Shown here in pieces: positions 1 through 6,003 of a stretch of DNA of 13,046 nucleotides. Within the stretch, counting starts at the first letter, position 1. Each line of letters begins with the position of its first letter. The DNA comes from Sulfurimonadaceae bacterium (lineage in GTDB: Bacteria; Campylobacterota; Campylobacteria; Campylobacterales; Sulfurimonadaceae), in the NCBI GenBank assembly GCA_028685945.1, contig JAQUCZ010000012.1, forward strand, positions 1-13,046, in the 5' to 3' direction. The position numbers and the translations under genes were made by a program. Under the pieces are notes generated by a model. The model was not told the origin of the DNA and ran no database searches. It saw nothing but the letters and a program-made list of their open reading frames with translations.

Positions 1-479
1 AAAAGTATGTCATATTGCTCTAAAATTGTTTCTCTATCGATGTTGTTCGTTAGTACCCATTTTTGAGCATCTTCATTGAATTTTTCTCCATCGAATACTA
101 AGGCTTGATCGCAAATACCACCCATCTGAATGTTCATGCCAAGTACAAATGGTGCCATCACAACATTCACGGTAGTTACAAAAAGGGCTGAATCGGTACA
201 TTCATAAGAAAGATAAGGGTCTTTGGAACTTGGTCCAAAAAGAATAGACTTATTTTCTACTTTTTGAGTTCGATAGCCAAATGGCTGGTATGTCCCAAGA
301 TTAAAGCCTTTAGTGGTAGGTCTATTGGTTATATAATTGAAATTGTGAACATGCAAAGGTTTCTCACTTGATATATAGGAGTTTGAGGAGTTTAATTCAG
401 GTTTTTTTCCGCATCCAGTTAATAAAACTGCGCTAAGAAGGATTCCCCCCCCCATAATCCAAGTTGTTTTCTGTTTCAT
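1..479 (-). CDS. Putative lipoprotein, N-terminal part (runs off the window), with a G9 tract
   Basis: This minus-strand frame opens at the ATG at 479-477 and stays open for 159 codons to the window edge, so the C-terminus is missing. The start follows an AGGAAAG Shine-Dalgarno (484-490). The N-terminus is a lipoprotein signal peptide: K2 and K4, a hydrophobic stretch at about 8-20, then the lipobox L20-T21-G22-C23, so C23 should be lipidated and the protein anchored to a membrane. The mature part is polar, begins GKKPELNSS, and holds a hydrophobic segment near residues 97-112. I do not recognise a family. Residues M9-G12 are encoded by a run of nine G. The frame is open at nine; one G fewer or more gives an early stop. 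Outer-membrane or periplasmic placement is inferred from the lipobox alone. Confidence 0.75.
   Translation of the reverse strand, partial: MKQKTTWIMGGGILLSAVLLTGCGKKPELNSSNSYISSEKPLHVHNFNYITNRPTTKGFNLGTYQPFGYRTQKVENKSILFGPSSKDPYLSYECTDSALFVTTVNVVMAPFVLGMNIQMGGICDQALVFDGEKFNEDAQKWVLTNNIDRETILEQYDIL
445..453 (-). repeat. Homopolymer of nine G (coding strand) in the lipoprotein signal peptide
   Basis: Nine consecutive C on the plus strand are nine G in the coding sense. They start with the last base of codon 9 (ATG) and run through the glycine codons 10-12. With eight G the frame reads to TAA about 11 codons after codon 9. With ten G it reaches TAG within seven codons. Poly-G tracts of this length are the classic phase-variable contingency sites of Campylobacter and Helicobacter. 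Its role as a switch here is inferred from length, position and predicted frame effect. Confidence 0.8.
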
Positions 480-505
480 TATACTTTCCTTTTTATTTTT
501 TTGTG

Positions 506-514
506 AATTTTAGC
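506..514 (-). promoter_or_regulatory. Possible extended -10 for the lipoprotein gene
   Basis: On the minus strand this reads TGCTAAAAT, an extended -10-like box followed by an A-rich leader and the Shine-Dalgarno at 490-484. It sits 27 nt upstream of the start codon. No -35 box is evident, as is common for sigma-70 promoters in Campylobacterota. This is a motif call only. Confidence 0.35.
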
Positions 515-594
515 AAATCGAAAATAAATATTCCATAATTAAAAGCTAAGAATAGTTACTTATCTGCAAATAGCTAAAAAGAAAAAGAGATAAA

Positions 595-604
595 TTGTGC
601 ACAA
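595..604. other. Perfect 10-bp palindrome upstream of a -10 box
   Basis: TTGTGCACAA is self-complementary and ends 6 nt before the TATAAT of the 82-aa gene, so it would lie in the spacer or -35 region. It could be an operator half-site pair, but a 10-bp palindrome in AT-rich DNA can also arise by chance. Confidence 0.25.
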
Positions 605-610
605 AAAATG

Positions 611-616
611 TATAAT
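611..616 (+). promoter_or_regulatory. -10 box (TATAAT) for the 82-aa membrane protein gene
   Basis: A consensus TATAAT lies 49 nt before the start codon at 666. No -35 box stands at the right spacing. The palindrome at 595-604 precedes it, and an AAAGGA Shine-Dalgarno (653-658) follows. Confidence 0.5.
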
Positions 617-665
617 AATGAAAAAAAATGAAAGCTTGTGCAATAGTTGATCAAAGGAATAAGAT

Positions 666-914
666 ATGGACGGAATGATGTATTACGGGGCTTTGTTGCT
701 CATAGCGTTTTTTGTATTTTCGATGCTGCGAACAAATCACGGGGTTATGGCGTTTATAGGTTTGGTTGTGGGGATATATATCGTTTACTCGCATGAAACG
801 GGGCATACGGCTACGGAGTTTAAAAACGAATTAGTAAAAAAAGTTGATGAAAAAGCGCCAGTTTTTAATCATGACTTAGATAAAGAAGAGGCACTCAAAC
901 GCTTGGGGAATTAG
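666..914 (+). CDS. Small two-helix membrane protein, unknown
   Basis: An 82-residue protein. Residues about 6-21 and 26-42 form two hydrophobic helices joined by a short basic turn (RTNHG), followed by a charged soluble tail (about 45-82) rich in E, K and D. This suggests an inner-membrane hairpin with the tail in the cytoplasm. The start at 666 is supported by AAAGGA (653-658) with 7 nt spacing and an upstream TATAAT. It appears to be transcribed alone: the next gene has its own -10 box. I do not recognise the family. Its stop codon opens the left copy of a direct repeat that also occurs behind the toxin gene downstream. Confidence 0.7.
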   Translation: MDGMMYYGALLLIAFFVFSMLRTNHGVMAFIGLVVGIYIVYSHETGHTATEFKNELVKKVDEKAPVFNHDLDKEEALKRLGN

Positions 915-931
915 AGAAGAGTCTTTTGCGC
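911..931 (+). repeat. Imperfect direct repeat, left copy, flanking the toxin-antitoxin module
   Basis: The pattern TTA-x-AGAAGAG-x-CTT followed by TGCGC begins just before the stop of the 82-aa gene. It matches 1550-1571 behind the toxin gene: 13 of the first 15 positions agree, then GCGC after a 1-nt indel. The pair brackets the toxin-antitoxin genes. Confidence 0.4.
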
Positions 932-971
932 ACCTTGGCATGTCGGGTTAGAAGCATTTTACGAGCTTTTG

Positions 972-978
972 TTATAAT
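972..978 (+). promoter_or_regulatory. -10 box for the toxin-antitoxin operon
   Basis: TTATAAT preceded by TTTG forms a good -10 region 28 nt before the antitoxin ATG. No -35 is clear. An AAAGGA Shine-Dalgarno (993-998) follows. Type II operons are usually repressed by the antitoxin or the complex binding here; no obvious operator palindrome is visible. Confidence 0.5.
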
Positions 979-1006
979 GCGAAAAGAAAAATAAAGGATT
1001 ACGGTG

Positions 1007-1225
1007 ATGACTAGGCTTAATATAGAAATTCAAGACGGTAGCATTGCCGAGAAAATTTTTTGGATGCTGCAACATTTTAAAAATGACGGTGTATCTATTG
1101 AGAGAATCGATTCGGACGATATAGACGTCTTAGCAAGTCTTAGAACGTCCTTAGAGGAGCTAAGAGAGGTGAAGCAGGGAAATGTGAAGCCTCAAAGAGC
1201 AAGAGATTTTTTAAATGAGTTATAA
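1007..1225 (+). CDS. Type II antitoxin (partner of a RelE/ParE-family toxin)
   Basis: A 72-residue acidic protein. The N-terminal part (about 2-25) starts with a beta strand (TRLNIEIQD) and a helix, and could be the DNA-binding or dimerisation part. The C-terminal part (about 42-72) is helical with LEELREVKQGNVKP and ends in DFLNEL, the kind of tail that wraps the toxin in such pairs. The start is ATG 1007, with AAAGGA 8 nt upstream; GTG 1004 would add one residue. It overlaps the toxin gene by 11 nt, the usual antitoxin-first coupling. Assignment rests mainly on the partner gene and the layout; I cannot name a subfamily. Confidence 0.7.
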   Translation: MTRLNIEIQDGSIAEKIFWMLQHFKNDGVSIERIDSDDIDVLASLRTSLEELREVKQGNVKPQRARDFLNEL

Positions 1226-1553
1226 CGTCTTAGTTCTTGATGAATTTAAGAAAAATACCAAAAAACTTGCCAAAAAGTATAAAAAAATCAAAATCGATAT
1301 TGTAACGTTAGTCACTCGGCTGGAAAAAGATCCTTACGAAGGGGTGCATCTATTCGGTAACTGCTATAAAATAAGAATTCCAAACTCAAGTGTACCGACA
1401 GGCAAGAGCGGAGGCTTTCGAGTGGTTACCTATTACGTGGACAAAGCATCTAGTGTTTATCTCTTAACAATCTATTCAAAATCAGATCAAGAGAGTATAT
1501 CGGACGCTAAAATAATTGCGCTACTTGAATCGATAGAAAACGAAGGACTTTAA
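1215..1553 (+). CDS. RelE/ParE-family toxin
   Basis: A 112-residue basic protein. It opens with VLVLDEFKKNTKKLAKKYKKI, a lysine-rich helix typical of the fold, then LFGNCYKIRIPNSS at about 47-60 and the conserved core GKSGGFRVVTYYV (about 63-75), followed by the strand VYLLTIYSKSDQESIS. The KxxxGKSGGFR-to-LLTIYxKS pattern is characteristic of the RelE superfamily, whose members cut ribosome-bound mRNA (RelE) or poison gyrase (ParE). Which of the two applies cannot be told from sequence alone. The ATG overlaps the antitoxin end by 11 nt, implying translational coupling. Length and motifs look intact, so the module is probably functional. Confidence 0.85.
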   Translation: MSYNVLVLDEFKKNTKKLAKKYKKIKIDIVTLVTRLEKDPYEGVHLFGNCYKIRIPNSSVPTGKSGGFRVVTYYVDKASSVYLLTIYSKSDQESISDAKIIALLESIENEGL

Positions 1554-1571
1554 AGAAGAGACTTCGTGCGC
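1550..1571 (+). repeat. Imperfect direct repeat, right copy, flanking the toxin-antitoxin module
   Basis: The right copy overlaps the toxin stop codon and reads TTAAAGAAGAGACTT followed by CGTGCGC. See the left copy at 911-931. GAAG-AGA-CTTC inside it could form a short hairpin, so a shared terminator-like role is an alternative to a scar of insertion. Confidence 0.4.
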
Positions 1572-1576
1572 TAAAT

Positions 1577-1888
1577 TTAAAACGCTTCCATCTTAAAAAC
1601 TCCGTAGGCAACCTCTTCGTAGGGGTGCGCCTCTTTGAGGGTTGCGACCGCTTTGGCTATGAGGTGGTCGGGGCAGATTATTTCTACTTTGTACTCTTCG
1701 ACTCTCTCAAGAATTTCGAGCGTGCCGATGTGGGGGTTCGCTCCCTGTACGGGTCGGAATTGCCCCGTGCCGAGGGTTTCAAAAGCACATTGTTCGTAGT
1801 TTTCAAACATCCCCACCCCTATCTCAAAGAGCGCTTCTTTGGTTATTTCTTTGGCATGTGCGGGAACATAGTAGCTTAAAAGGTACAT
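1577..1888 (-). CDS. Nif3/YqfO-like small protein (PII/CutA-like fold)
   Basis: A 103-residue protein matching the single-domain YqfO-type relatives of the Nif3 family, the domain found inserted in larger Nif3-like metal proteins. Visible signatures are the N-terminal strand YLLSYYVPAHAKEITKEALFEIGVG, the GTGQFRPVQGANPHIG segment (about 40-55) and the C-terminal KEAHPYEEVAYGVF. The fold is a ferredoxin-like barrel related to PII and CutA; the biochemical role of stand-alone members is not established. The start is ATG 1888, 9 nt after the pfkA stop, with only a weak GAG upstream, so translation may be coupled to pfkA. It converges with the toxin gene. Confidence 0.8.
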   Translation of the reverse strand: MYLLSYYVPAHAKEITKEALFEIGVGMFENYEQCAFETLGTGQFRPVQGANPHIGTLEILERVEEYKVEIICPDHLIAKAVATLKEAHPYEEVAYGVFKMEAF

Positions 1889-1897
1889 GCCAAGACT

Positions 1898-2851
1898 CTA
1901 GGAAAGGTAGGAGATAAGTTCGGGGTCAAGGGGCTTAATATGCCCTGCAACCTCGTCGATGGCTCGATACACAAACCCTTGTTTCGTGTAGCAGATGACG
2001 CTCTCATCATGCTCGCCAAGCAGTCCGTCGATTGCATAGTTGACAAACTTGTATGCCATGAGCCGATCGTAAATACTTGGATTGCCTCCCCGTTGGATAT
2101 GCCCCAAAACACTTACGCGCGACTCGATCCCCACTTCGTTTTCAAACCACTCGGCGATCTCCTGTGCATCTTGCTTGATCCCCTCGGAGACGATGGCGAG
2201 AAAGTAGCGGCGCCCGTTTTTGATCTGTTTTTGAAACTCCTCTTTGTAATCTTGGAGGTTGTATGGGAGTTCGGGGATGAGGCAGAGTTCGGAGCCTGAA
2301 GTGAGGTGGGAGACGAGTGCGAGGTAGCCGCAGTCGCGTCCCATCGTCTCGATTACGAAGGCACGGCGAAACGATGCCGCTGTATCGCGCACGGCGTCGA
2401 TGGCGACTTTGATAATATTAAGCGCGGTATCGACCCCCAGACAGTAATCGGTTCCATTGATGTCGTTGTCTATGGTAGAGGGCACGCCGCAAAACTTGAT
2501 GCCGTGCTCTTTGTAGAAGGTATGAAGCCCGCGAAATGAACCGTCGCCGCCGAGAACTACGAGCATATCGATATTGTGCGCATCGAGGTTGCGTTTTGCC
2601 TGCGCGCGAAATTCGCTTTGCATAAAACGTTTGCTGCGCGCACTCCCTATCACCGTACCGCCGCGAATCATAATCCCCGCTACGTCGTTATAGGTTGCTT
2701 TTTTGATGTTGTTATCGATAAGCCCCTCATATCCGTCATAAACAAGATAAGGGATAAGCCCTTTTTTTAGAGAGTATTCGACAAAATGTTTGATAGCGGG
2801 GTTCATCCCTGAAACGTCTCCGCCGGAACATAAAATAGCAATATTTTTCAT
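1898..2851 (-). CDS. pfkA: ATP-dependent 6-phosphofructokinase
   Basis: 317 residues, the usual length of bacterial short PfkA. It phosphorylates fructose 6-phosphate to the 1,6-bisphosphate in glycolysis. Visible motifs: SGGD (9-12), GGTVIGSAR (64-72), GGDGS (101-105), PSTIDNDI (124-131) with catalytic base D128, R163, ETMGR (168-172), E223, and LGHIQRGG (249-256). G104 and S125, rather than Asp and Lys, mark an ATP enzyme, not a pyrophosphate enzyme. The nucleotide loop reads GGDVSGMN in place of the common GGDAPGMN. The E. coli allosteric arginines R21, R25 and R54 align with K21, E25 and T53, so ADP/PEP control is probably altered. An AAGG-containing Shine-Dalgarno precedes the start at 2851. 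It is divergent from purH and is followed by the Nif3-like gene. Confidence 0.95.
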   Translation of the reverse strand: MKNIAILCSGGDVSGMNPAIKHFVEYSLKKGLIPYLVYDGYEGLIDNNIKKATYNDVAGIMIRGGTVIGSARSKRFMQSEFRAQAKRNLDAHNIDMLVVLGGDGSFRGLHTFYKEHGIKFCGVPSTIDNDINGTDYCLGVDTALNIIKVAIDAVRDTAASFRRAFVIETMGRDCGYLALVSHLTSGSELCLIPELPYNLQDYKEEFQKQIKNGRRYFLAIVSEGIKQDAQEIAEWFENEVGIESRVSVLGHIQRGGNPSIYDRLMAYKFVNYAIDGLLGEHDESVICYTKQGFVYRAIDEVAGHIKPLDPELISYLS

Positions 2852-2908
2852 ATTCGTGACACCTTTTTTGATTTTGTAGAGTTTACCATTTTCTTATCTC
2901 AAATAGGT

Positions 2909-2914
2909 TAAAAT
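2909..2914 (+). promoter_or_regulatory. -10 box (TAAAAT) for purH
   Basis: TAAAAT in the 91-nt divergent region between pfkA and purH lies 28 nt before the purH start. AAGG (2933-2936) is the Shine-Dalgarno. No -35 box or purine-repressor operator is recognisable. Confidence 0.4.
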
Positions 2915-2942
2915 TTCGTAATTTATTCTCACAAGGTAAGAA

Positions 2943-4481
2943 ATGAAAAAAAGAGCATTGGTAAGCGTAAGCGACAAGAGCGGCGTGGTTGATTTTTGTA
3001 AATCTTTGGTAAAAAACGGATACGAGATTATCTCTACGGGCGGAACTTACAAAATGTTGGTCGAAAACGGCTTACATGCCATAGAAATTGATGAGGTTAC
3101 GAAATTCCCCGAGTGTTTTGAGGGGCGCGTAAAAACGTTGAATCCTTTCGTACACGGCGGGATTTTACATCGCCGCGACAAACAATCCCACTTAGATCAA
3201 GCCAAAGAGTTGGGCGTAGAAGCGATCGATTTGGTATGTGTCAATTTGTACCCTTTCAAAGCGACTATAGAGAAAACGGATGATTTTGAAGAGATCATCG
3301 AAAATATCGACATCGGCGGACCTGCAATGGTGCGCTCTGCCGCAAAAAATTTCGATAGCGTCATTATCGTAACCGACGTGCGCGATTACGCAAGCGTGAT
3401 CGATGCGATCGAAAACGAAAAAAATACGTTGGAATTTAGACGCAACTTTATGATTAAAGCCTACGAGCATACGGCGGCATACGACAGCATGATCGCCAAT
3501 TACATGAACGAGCGTTTTAACAACGGTTTCGGCGCAAAACAATTCGTAGTGGGAAGTAAAGTGATGGATACCCGTTACGGCGAAAACCCGCACCAAAAAG
3601 GGGCATTGTACGAGTTTGACAACCATTACTCAAACAACTTTAAAACCCTTAAAGGGGAAGCGAGCTTTAACAACCTAAACGACCTAAGCGGCGCGGTGAA
3701 GATCGCCTCGGCATTTGGCGATGCCAACGCAGTGTGTATCACAAAACACGGAAACCCTTGCGGTTTTGCCATCAAAGACGATTTAATCGAGGCTTATACG
3801 GAGGCACTCAAATGCGATCCAGTTTCGGCTTTCGGCGGGGTAGTAGCGGTCAACGGCGTGGTAACGAAAGCGCTTGCAGAGAAGATGAACGAGATTTTCT
3901 TGGAGGTTATTATCGCGGGGCGCATCACCGAAGAGGCGCAAGAGGTGTTCGCAAGTAAAAAACGTATCAAGCTTTTTGAGATGGGTGCAGATAGATTGGT
4001 TTTAGCCGACGACAAAAAAGATTTCAAACATATCGACGGCGGGTTTGTGTACCAAGATGCAGACAAAGTAAGCGACGATGAGGTGAAAAACGCAAAACTT
4101 ATGAGTAAAAAAGCGGCAAGTGCGCAAGAGCTCAAAGATATGGAAATCGCATACAAAGTAGCTTCTCTGACAAAATCCAACTGTGTCGTTTACGTGAAAA
4201 ACTCCGCAATGGTAGCGGTCGGCATGGGGATGACCTCGCGCGTCGATGCAAGCCAATGTGCGCTTAAAAAAGCCAAAGAGATGGGGCTTGACGTACGCGG
4301 CGCGGCGTTAGCGAGCGAAGCGTTTTTCCCGTTTAGAGATTCTATCGACGCGGCGGCGGCGGCGGGCGTGAGCGCGGTTATCGAGCCGGGCGGGTCTATT
4401 CGAGATGAGGAGATCATCGAAGCGGCGAACGAGTTTGGCATGTCGCTCTACTTCTCCGAAGTTCGCCACTTCTTGCATTAA
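2943..4481 (+). CDS. purH: Bifunctional AICAR formyltransferase / IMP cyclohydrolase
   Basis: 512 residues, full family length. It catalyses the last two steps of IMP synthesis: formylation of AICAR by 10-formyl-THF, then ring closure. The N-terminal MGS-like cyclohydrolase domain (about 1-190) shows ALVSVSDKSG, STGGTYK, EGRVKTLNPFVHGG and NLYPF. The C-terminal formyltransferase domain shows RYGENPHQ, the catalytic pair K268-H269 in TKHGNPCG, DPVSAFGGVVA, VGMGMTSRVDA and EAFFPFRDSID. The protein ends RHFLH where relatives commonly end RHFRH, a minor change. ATG 2943 has AAGG 6 nt upstream. It is monocistronic as far as can be seen: the stop codon lies in the palindrome at 4479-4584 and a new promoter follows. 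Confidence 0.97.
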   Translation: MKKRALVSVSDKSGVVDFCKSLVKNGYEIISTGGTYKMLVENGLHAIEIDEVTKFPECFEGRVKTLNPFVHGGILHRRDKQSHLDQAKELGVEAIDLVCVNLYPFKATIEKTDDFEEIIENIDIGGPAMVRSAAKNFDSVIIVTDVRDYASVIDAIENEKNTLEFRRNFMIKAYEHTAAYDSMIANYMNERFNNGFGAKQFVVGSKVMDTRYGENPHQKGALYEFDNHYSNNFKTLKGEASFNNLNDLSGAVKIASAFGDANAVCITKHGNPCGFAIKDDLIEAYTEALKCDPVSAFGGVVAVNGVVTKALAEKMNEIFLEVIIAGRITEEAQEVFASKKRIKLFEMGADRLVLADDKKDFKHIDGGFVYQDADKVSDDEVKNAKLMSKKAASAQELKDMEIAYKVASLTKSNCVVYVKNSAMVAVGMGMTSRVDASQCALKKAKEMGLDVRGAALASEAFFPFRDSIDAAAAAGVSAVIEPGGSIRDEEIIEAANEFGMSLYFSEVRHFLH

Positions 4482-4584
4482 GAATGAAAATAGCAGCGCA
4501 TCTTCGGCGTTGCTACGCTCGTCACGTACATGAGTACGCTTCCTCGCTAGGCGCCTTGAATCTACGCTCCTCTTTTCATTCTTA
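4479..4584. repeat. 106-nt imperfect palindrome with 12-bp terminal inverted repeats; possible terminator or dispersed element
   Basis: The ends TAAGAATGAAAA (4479-4490) and TTTTCATTCTTA (4573-4584) are perfect inverted repeats, and the left one contains the purH stop codon. Pairing continues inward with AGCG/CGCT, TTC/GAA and GGCG/CGCC, and ends in a central hairpin CGTAC-ATGA-GTACG (4525-4538). Seven T follow at 4593-4599. Downstream of the stop this can act as a transcription terminator. The length, the terminal repeats and an interior richer in GC than its surroundings also fit a small REP- or MITE-like intergenic element. Only one copy is in the window, so dispersal is unproven. Confidence 0.6.
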
Positions 4585-4615
4585 GTCTAAAGTTTTTTTG
4601 TTTCTCTTGTATAAC

Positions 4616-4636
4616 ATTGATTGACATCCACTCAAC
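4616..4636. promoter_or_regulatory. HAIR-like operator for HspR
   Basis: Arms ATTGATT and ACTCAAC separated by exactly 7 nt match 11 of 14 positions of the HspR inverted repeat (CTTGAGT-N7-ACTCAAG). It overlaps the -35 box of the cbpA promoter, the place for a repressor to block polymerase. HspR is encoded two genes on (5594), so this predicts autoregulation, as known for the equivalent Helicobacter and Campylobacter operons. Confidence 0.7.
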
Positions 4637-4650
4637 TTTTGTGATACAAT
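4621..4650 (+). promoter_or_regulatory. Sigma-70 promoter of cbpA-hspR
   Basis: TTGACA (4621-4626), 18 nt spacer, TACAAT (4645-4650) with an upstream TG. This is the only promoter in the window with a perfect -35. It precedes the cbpA start by 37 nt and is covered by the HAIR-like operator. Confidence 0.75.
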
Positions 4651-4687
4651 TTCGCTTAATAAAACATATTTATTTTAGGAAACAACT

Positions 4688-5581
4688 ATGGGTAAATCAT
4701 TATACGAAACGTTAGAGATTTCTGAAAACGCAAGCGAAGCGGAGATTAAAAAAGCGTATAGAAAATTAGCGAGAAAATACCATCCCGACGTCAATAAAGA
4801 GAAAGATGCGGAGGATAAATTCAAAGAGATAAACGCTGCGTACGAGATACTCAGCGACAAAGAGAAAAAAGCGCAGTACGACCGTTACGGCGATGGGATG
4901 TTCGGAGGGCAGAATTTCCACGATTTTAGCCGCGCCCACGGCGGCGGTGCGTCAGATTTGGACGAGATTTTACGGCAGATGTTCTCAGACGGCGGTTTTG
5001 GAGGCTTCGGCGGTTCGTCGGGCTTTGGCGGCTCTTTTGGAGGGGGCGGTTTTGGCGGATTCCAGCAACAACAACGCCCAAATCTTGATATAGAAACAAA
5101 CGTTACGATCCCTTTTAGCGTCTCCATTTTGGGAGGATCACACTCGGTTTCGGTCAATGGCGAGCGTTTTGACATCAAAATTCCTGCGGGTGTAAAAACG
5201 GGTGAAAAGATGCGTGTCAAAGGTAAAGGTCATGCGCAAGGGGGCGTTGCGGGGGATCTGTTTCTTATTATTACGGTAGCGTCCAATCCCGAATATGTAC
5301 GCGAAGGGGACGATATCGTCAAAACTTTCGACGTACCCCTTTATGCCGCACTCTTCGGGGATAAAGTGAGTGTGCAAACCTTAGAGAAAGAGATCAAACT
5401 CTCGGTACCGCAAAATACCAAAAACGGACAGAGATTTCGTGTCAAAGAGATGGGTGCGATGAACCGTAAAACAAAGGTGCGCGGCGATTTGTATCTCAAA
5501 GCCAACATCGTGCTTCCAAAGGCGGAAGAGCTTGATTCGGCTTTGGTTGCGATGCTTAAAGAAAAACTACCCAAATCATAA
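4688..5581 (+). CDS. cbpA: DnaJ-family co-chaperone CbpA
   Basis: 297 residues. It has an N-terminal J domain (about 4-70) with the HPD motif at 32-34 that stimulates DnaK ATPase, a Gly/Phe-rich linker (about 72-128, with FGGFGG-type repeats and a QQQQ run), and two C-terminal substrate-binding domains (about 130-290). The cysteine-rich zinc-finger domain of true DnaJ is absent, which identifies the CbpA type. The start at 4688 has AGGAAA 5-7 nt upstream. It is cotranscribed with hspR, 12 nt downstream. The order matches the Helicobacter pylori cbpA-hspR operon, and regulation by HspR is expected. Confidence 0.93.
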   Translation: MGKSLYETLEISENASEAEIKKAYRKLARKYHPDVNKEKDAEDKFKEINAAYEILSDKEKKAQYDRYGDGMFGGQNFHDFSRAHGGGASDLDEILRQMFSDGGFGGFGGSSGFGGSFGGGGFGGFQQQQRPNLDIETNVTIPFSVSILGGSHSVSVNGERFDIKIPAGVKTGEKMRVKGKGHAQGGVAGDLFLIITVASNPEYVREGDDIVKTFDVPLYAALFGDKVSVQTLEKEIKLSVPQNTKNGQRFRVKEMGAMNRKTKVRGDLYLKANIVLPKAEELDSALVAMLKEKLPKS

Positions 5582-5593
5582 TAGGAGGAGACG

Positions 5594-5971
5594 ATGATAC
5601 ATCAATACGACGAGCCGGTTTACCTTATAAGCATCGTGGCGAAGATTTTGGATATCCATCCCCAGACGTTGCGCCAATACGAGCGGGAGAACCTTATACG
5701 ACCTTCCCGCTCCAACGGGCGTATCCGCCTCTATTCCCAAAGAGATATCGACAAGATTAAACTGATTTTGCGTCTGACGCGTGATCTGGGTGTGAATTTG
5801 GCGGGGGTAGATATTATCTTGCGTCTTAAAGACAATGTGGACGATATGGAACAAGAGATCGCAGCACTCAGACACGAGGTAGCAAAAGCCAGAAGTACCC
5901 ATTCCGTTGCACCCGACAAAGCGCTTGTCACGAAGAAATCGGTGTATGAGATGGTGATTTTTAAAGATTAA
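5594..5971 (+). CDS. hspR: Heat-shock repressor HspR (MerR family)
   Basis: 125 residues. The N-terminal winged-helix MerR domain (about 8-75) shows YLISIVAKILDIHPQTLRQYERENLI and RPSRSNGRIRLYS, the HspR version of the MerR signature. A coiled-coil-like segment (about 75-98) rich in E, D and L probably dimerises the protein, and the tail is short. HspR represses chaperone genes by binding HAIR operators, with DnaK or other chaperones as modulators in studied species. A strong AGGAGG (5583-5588) precedes ATG 5594. It shares a transcript with cbpA and likely represses the operon through 4616-4636. Confidence 0.93.
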   Translation: MIHQYDEPVYLISIVAKILDIHPQTLRQYERENLIRPSRSNGRIRLYSQRDIDKIKLILRLTRDLGVNLAGVDIILRLKDNVDDMEQEIAALRHEVAKARSTHSVAPDKALVTKKSVYEMVIFKD

Positions 5972-5974
5972 TCC

Positions 5975-5990
5975 CTTGGCATGTGCCAAG
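5975..5990. terminator. Perfect 7-bp hairpin between convergent hspR and murA
   Basis: CTTGGCA-TG-TGCCAAG sits 3 nt after the hspR stop and 13 nt before the murA stop. The position fits a bidirectional terminator, but neither strand has a proper U-tract and the 2-nt loop would need to open. One arm plus the loop is a copy of the recurring TTGGCATG 8-mer. Confidence 0.45.
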
Positions 5991-6003
5991 AGATTTGCTA
6001 GAT

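Noticed and set aside
1940..2299. A 119-codon plus-strand frame inside pfkA
   Set aside because: It is the complement of a complete pfkA with all catalytic motifs.
3192..3626. A 144-codon open frame on the minus strand inside purH
   Set aside because: Antisense shadow of purH; no start signal and composition typical of reverse-complement reading.
4352..4367. GCG-rich trinucleotide run in purH, considered as a repeat tract
   Set aside because: It encodes the alanine stretch of the IDAAAAAGV segment normal for PurH; a length change would be in triplets and no switch is implied.
4900..5075. Gly/Phe repeats in cbpA, considered as a tandem repeat array
   Set aside because: This is the usual G/F linker of J-domain proteins, with degenerate units.
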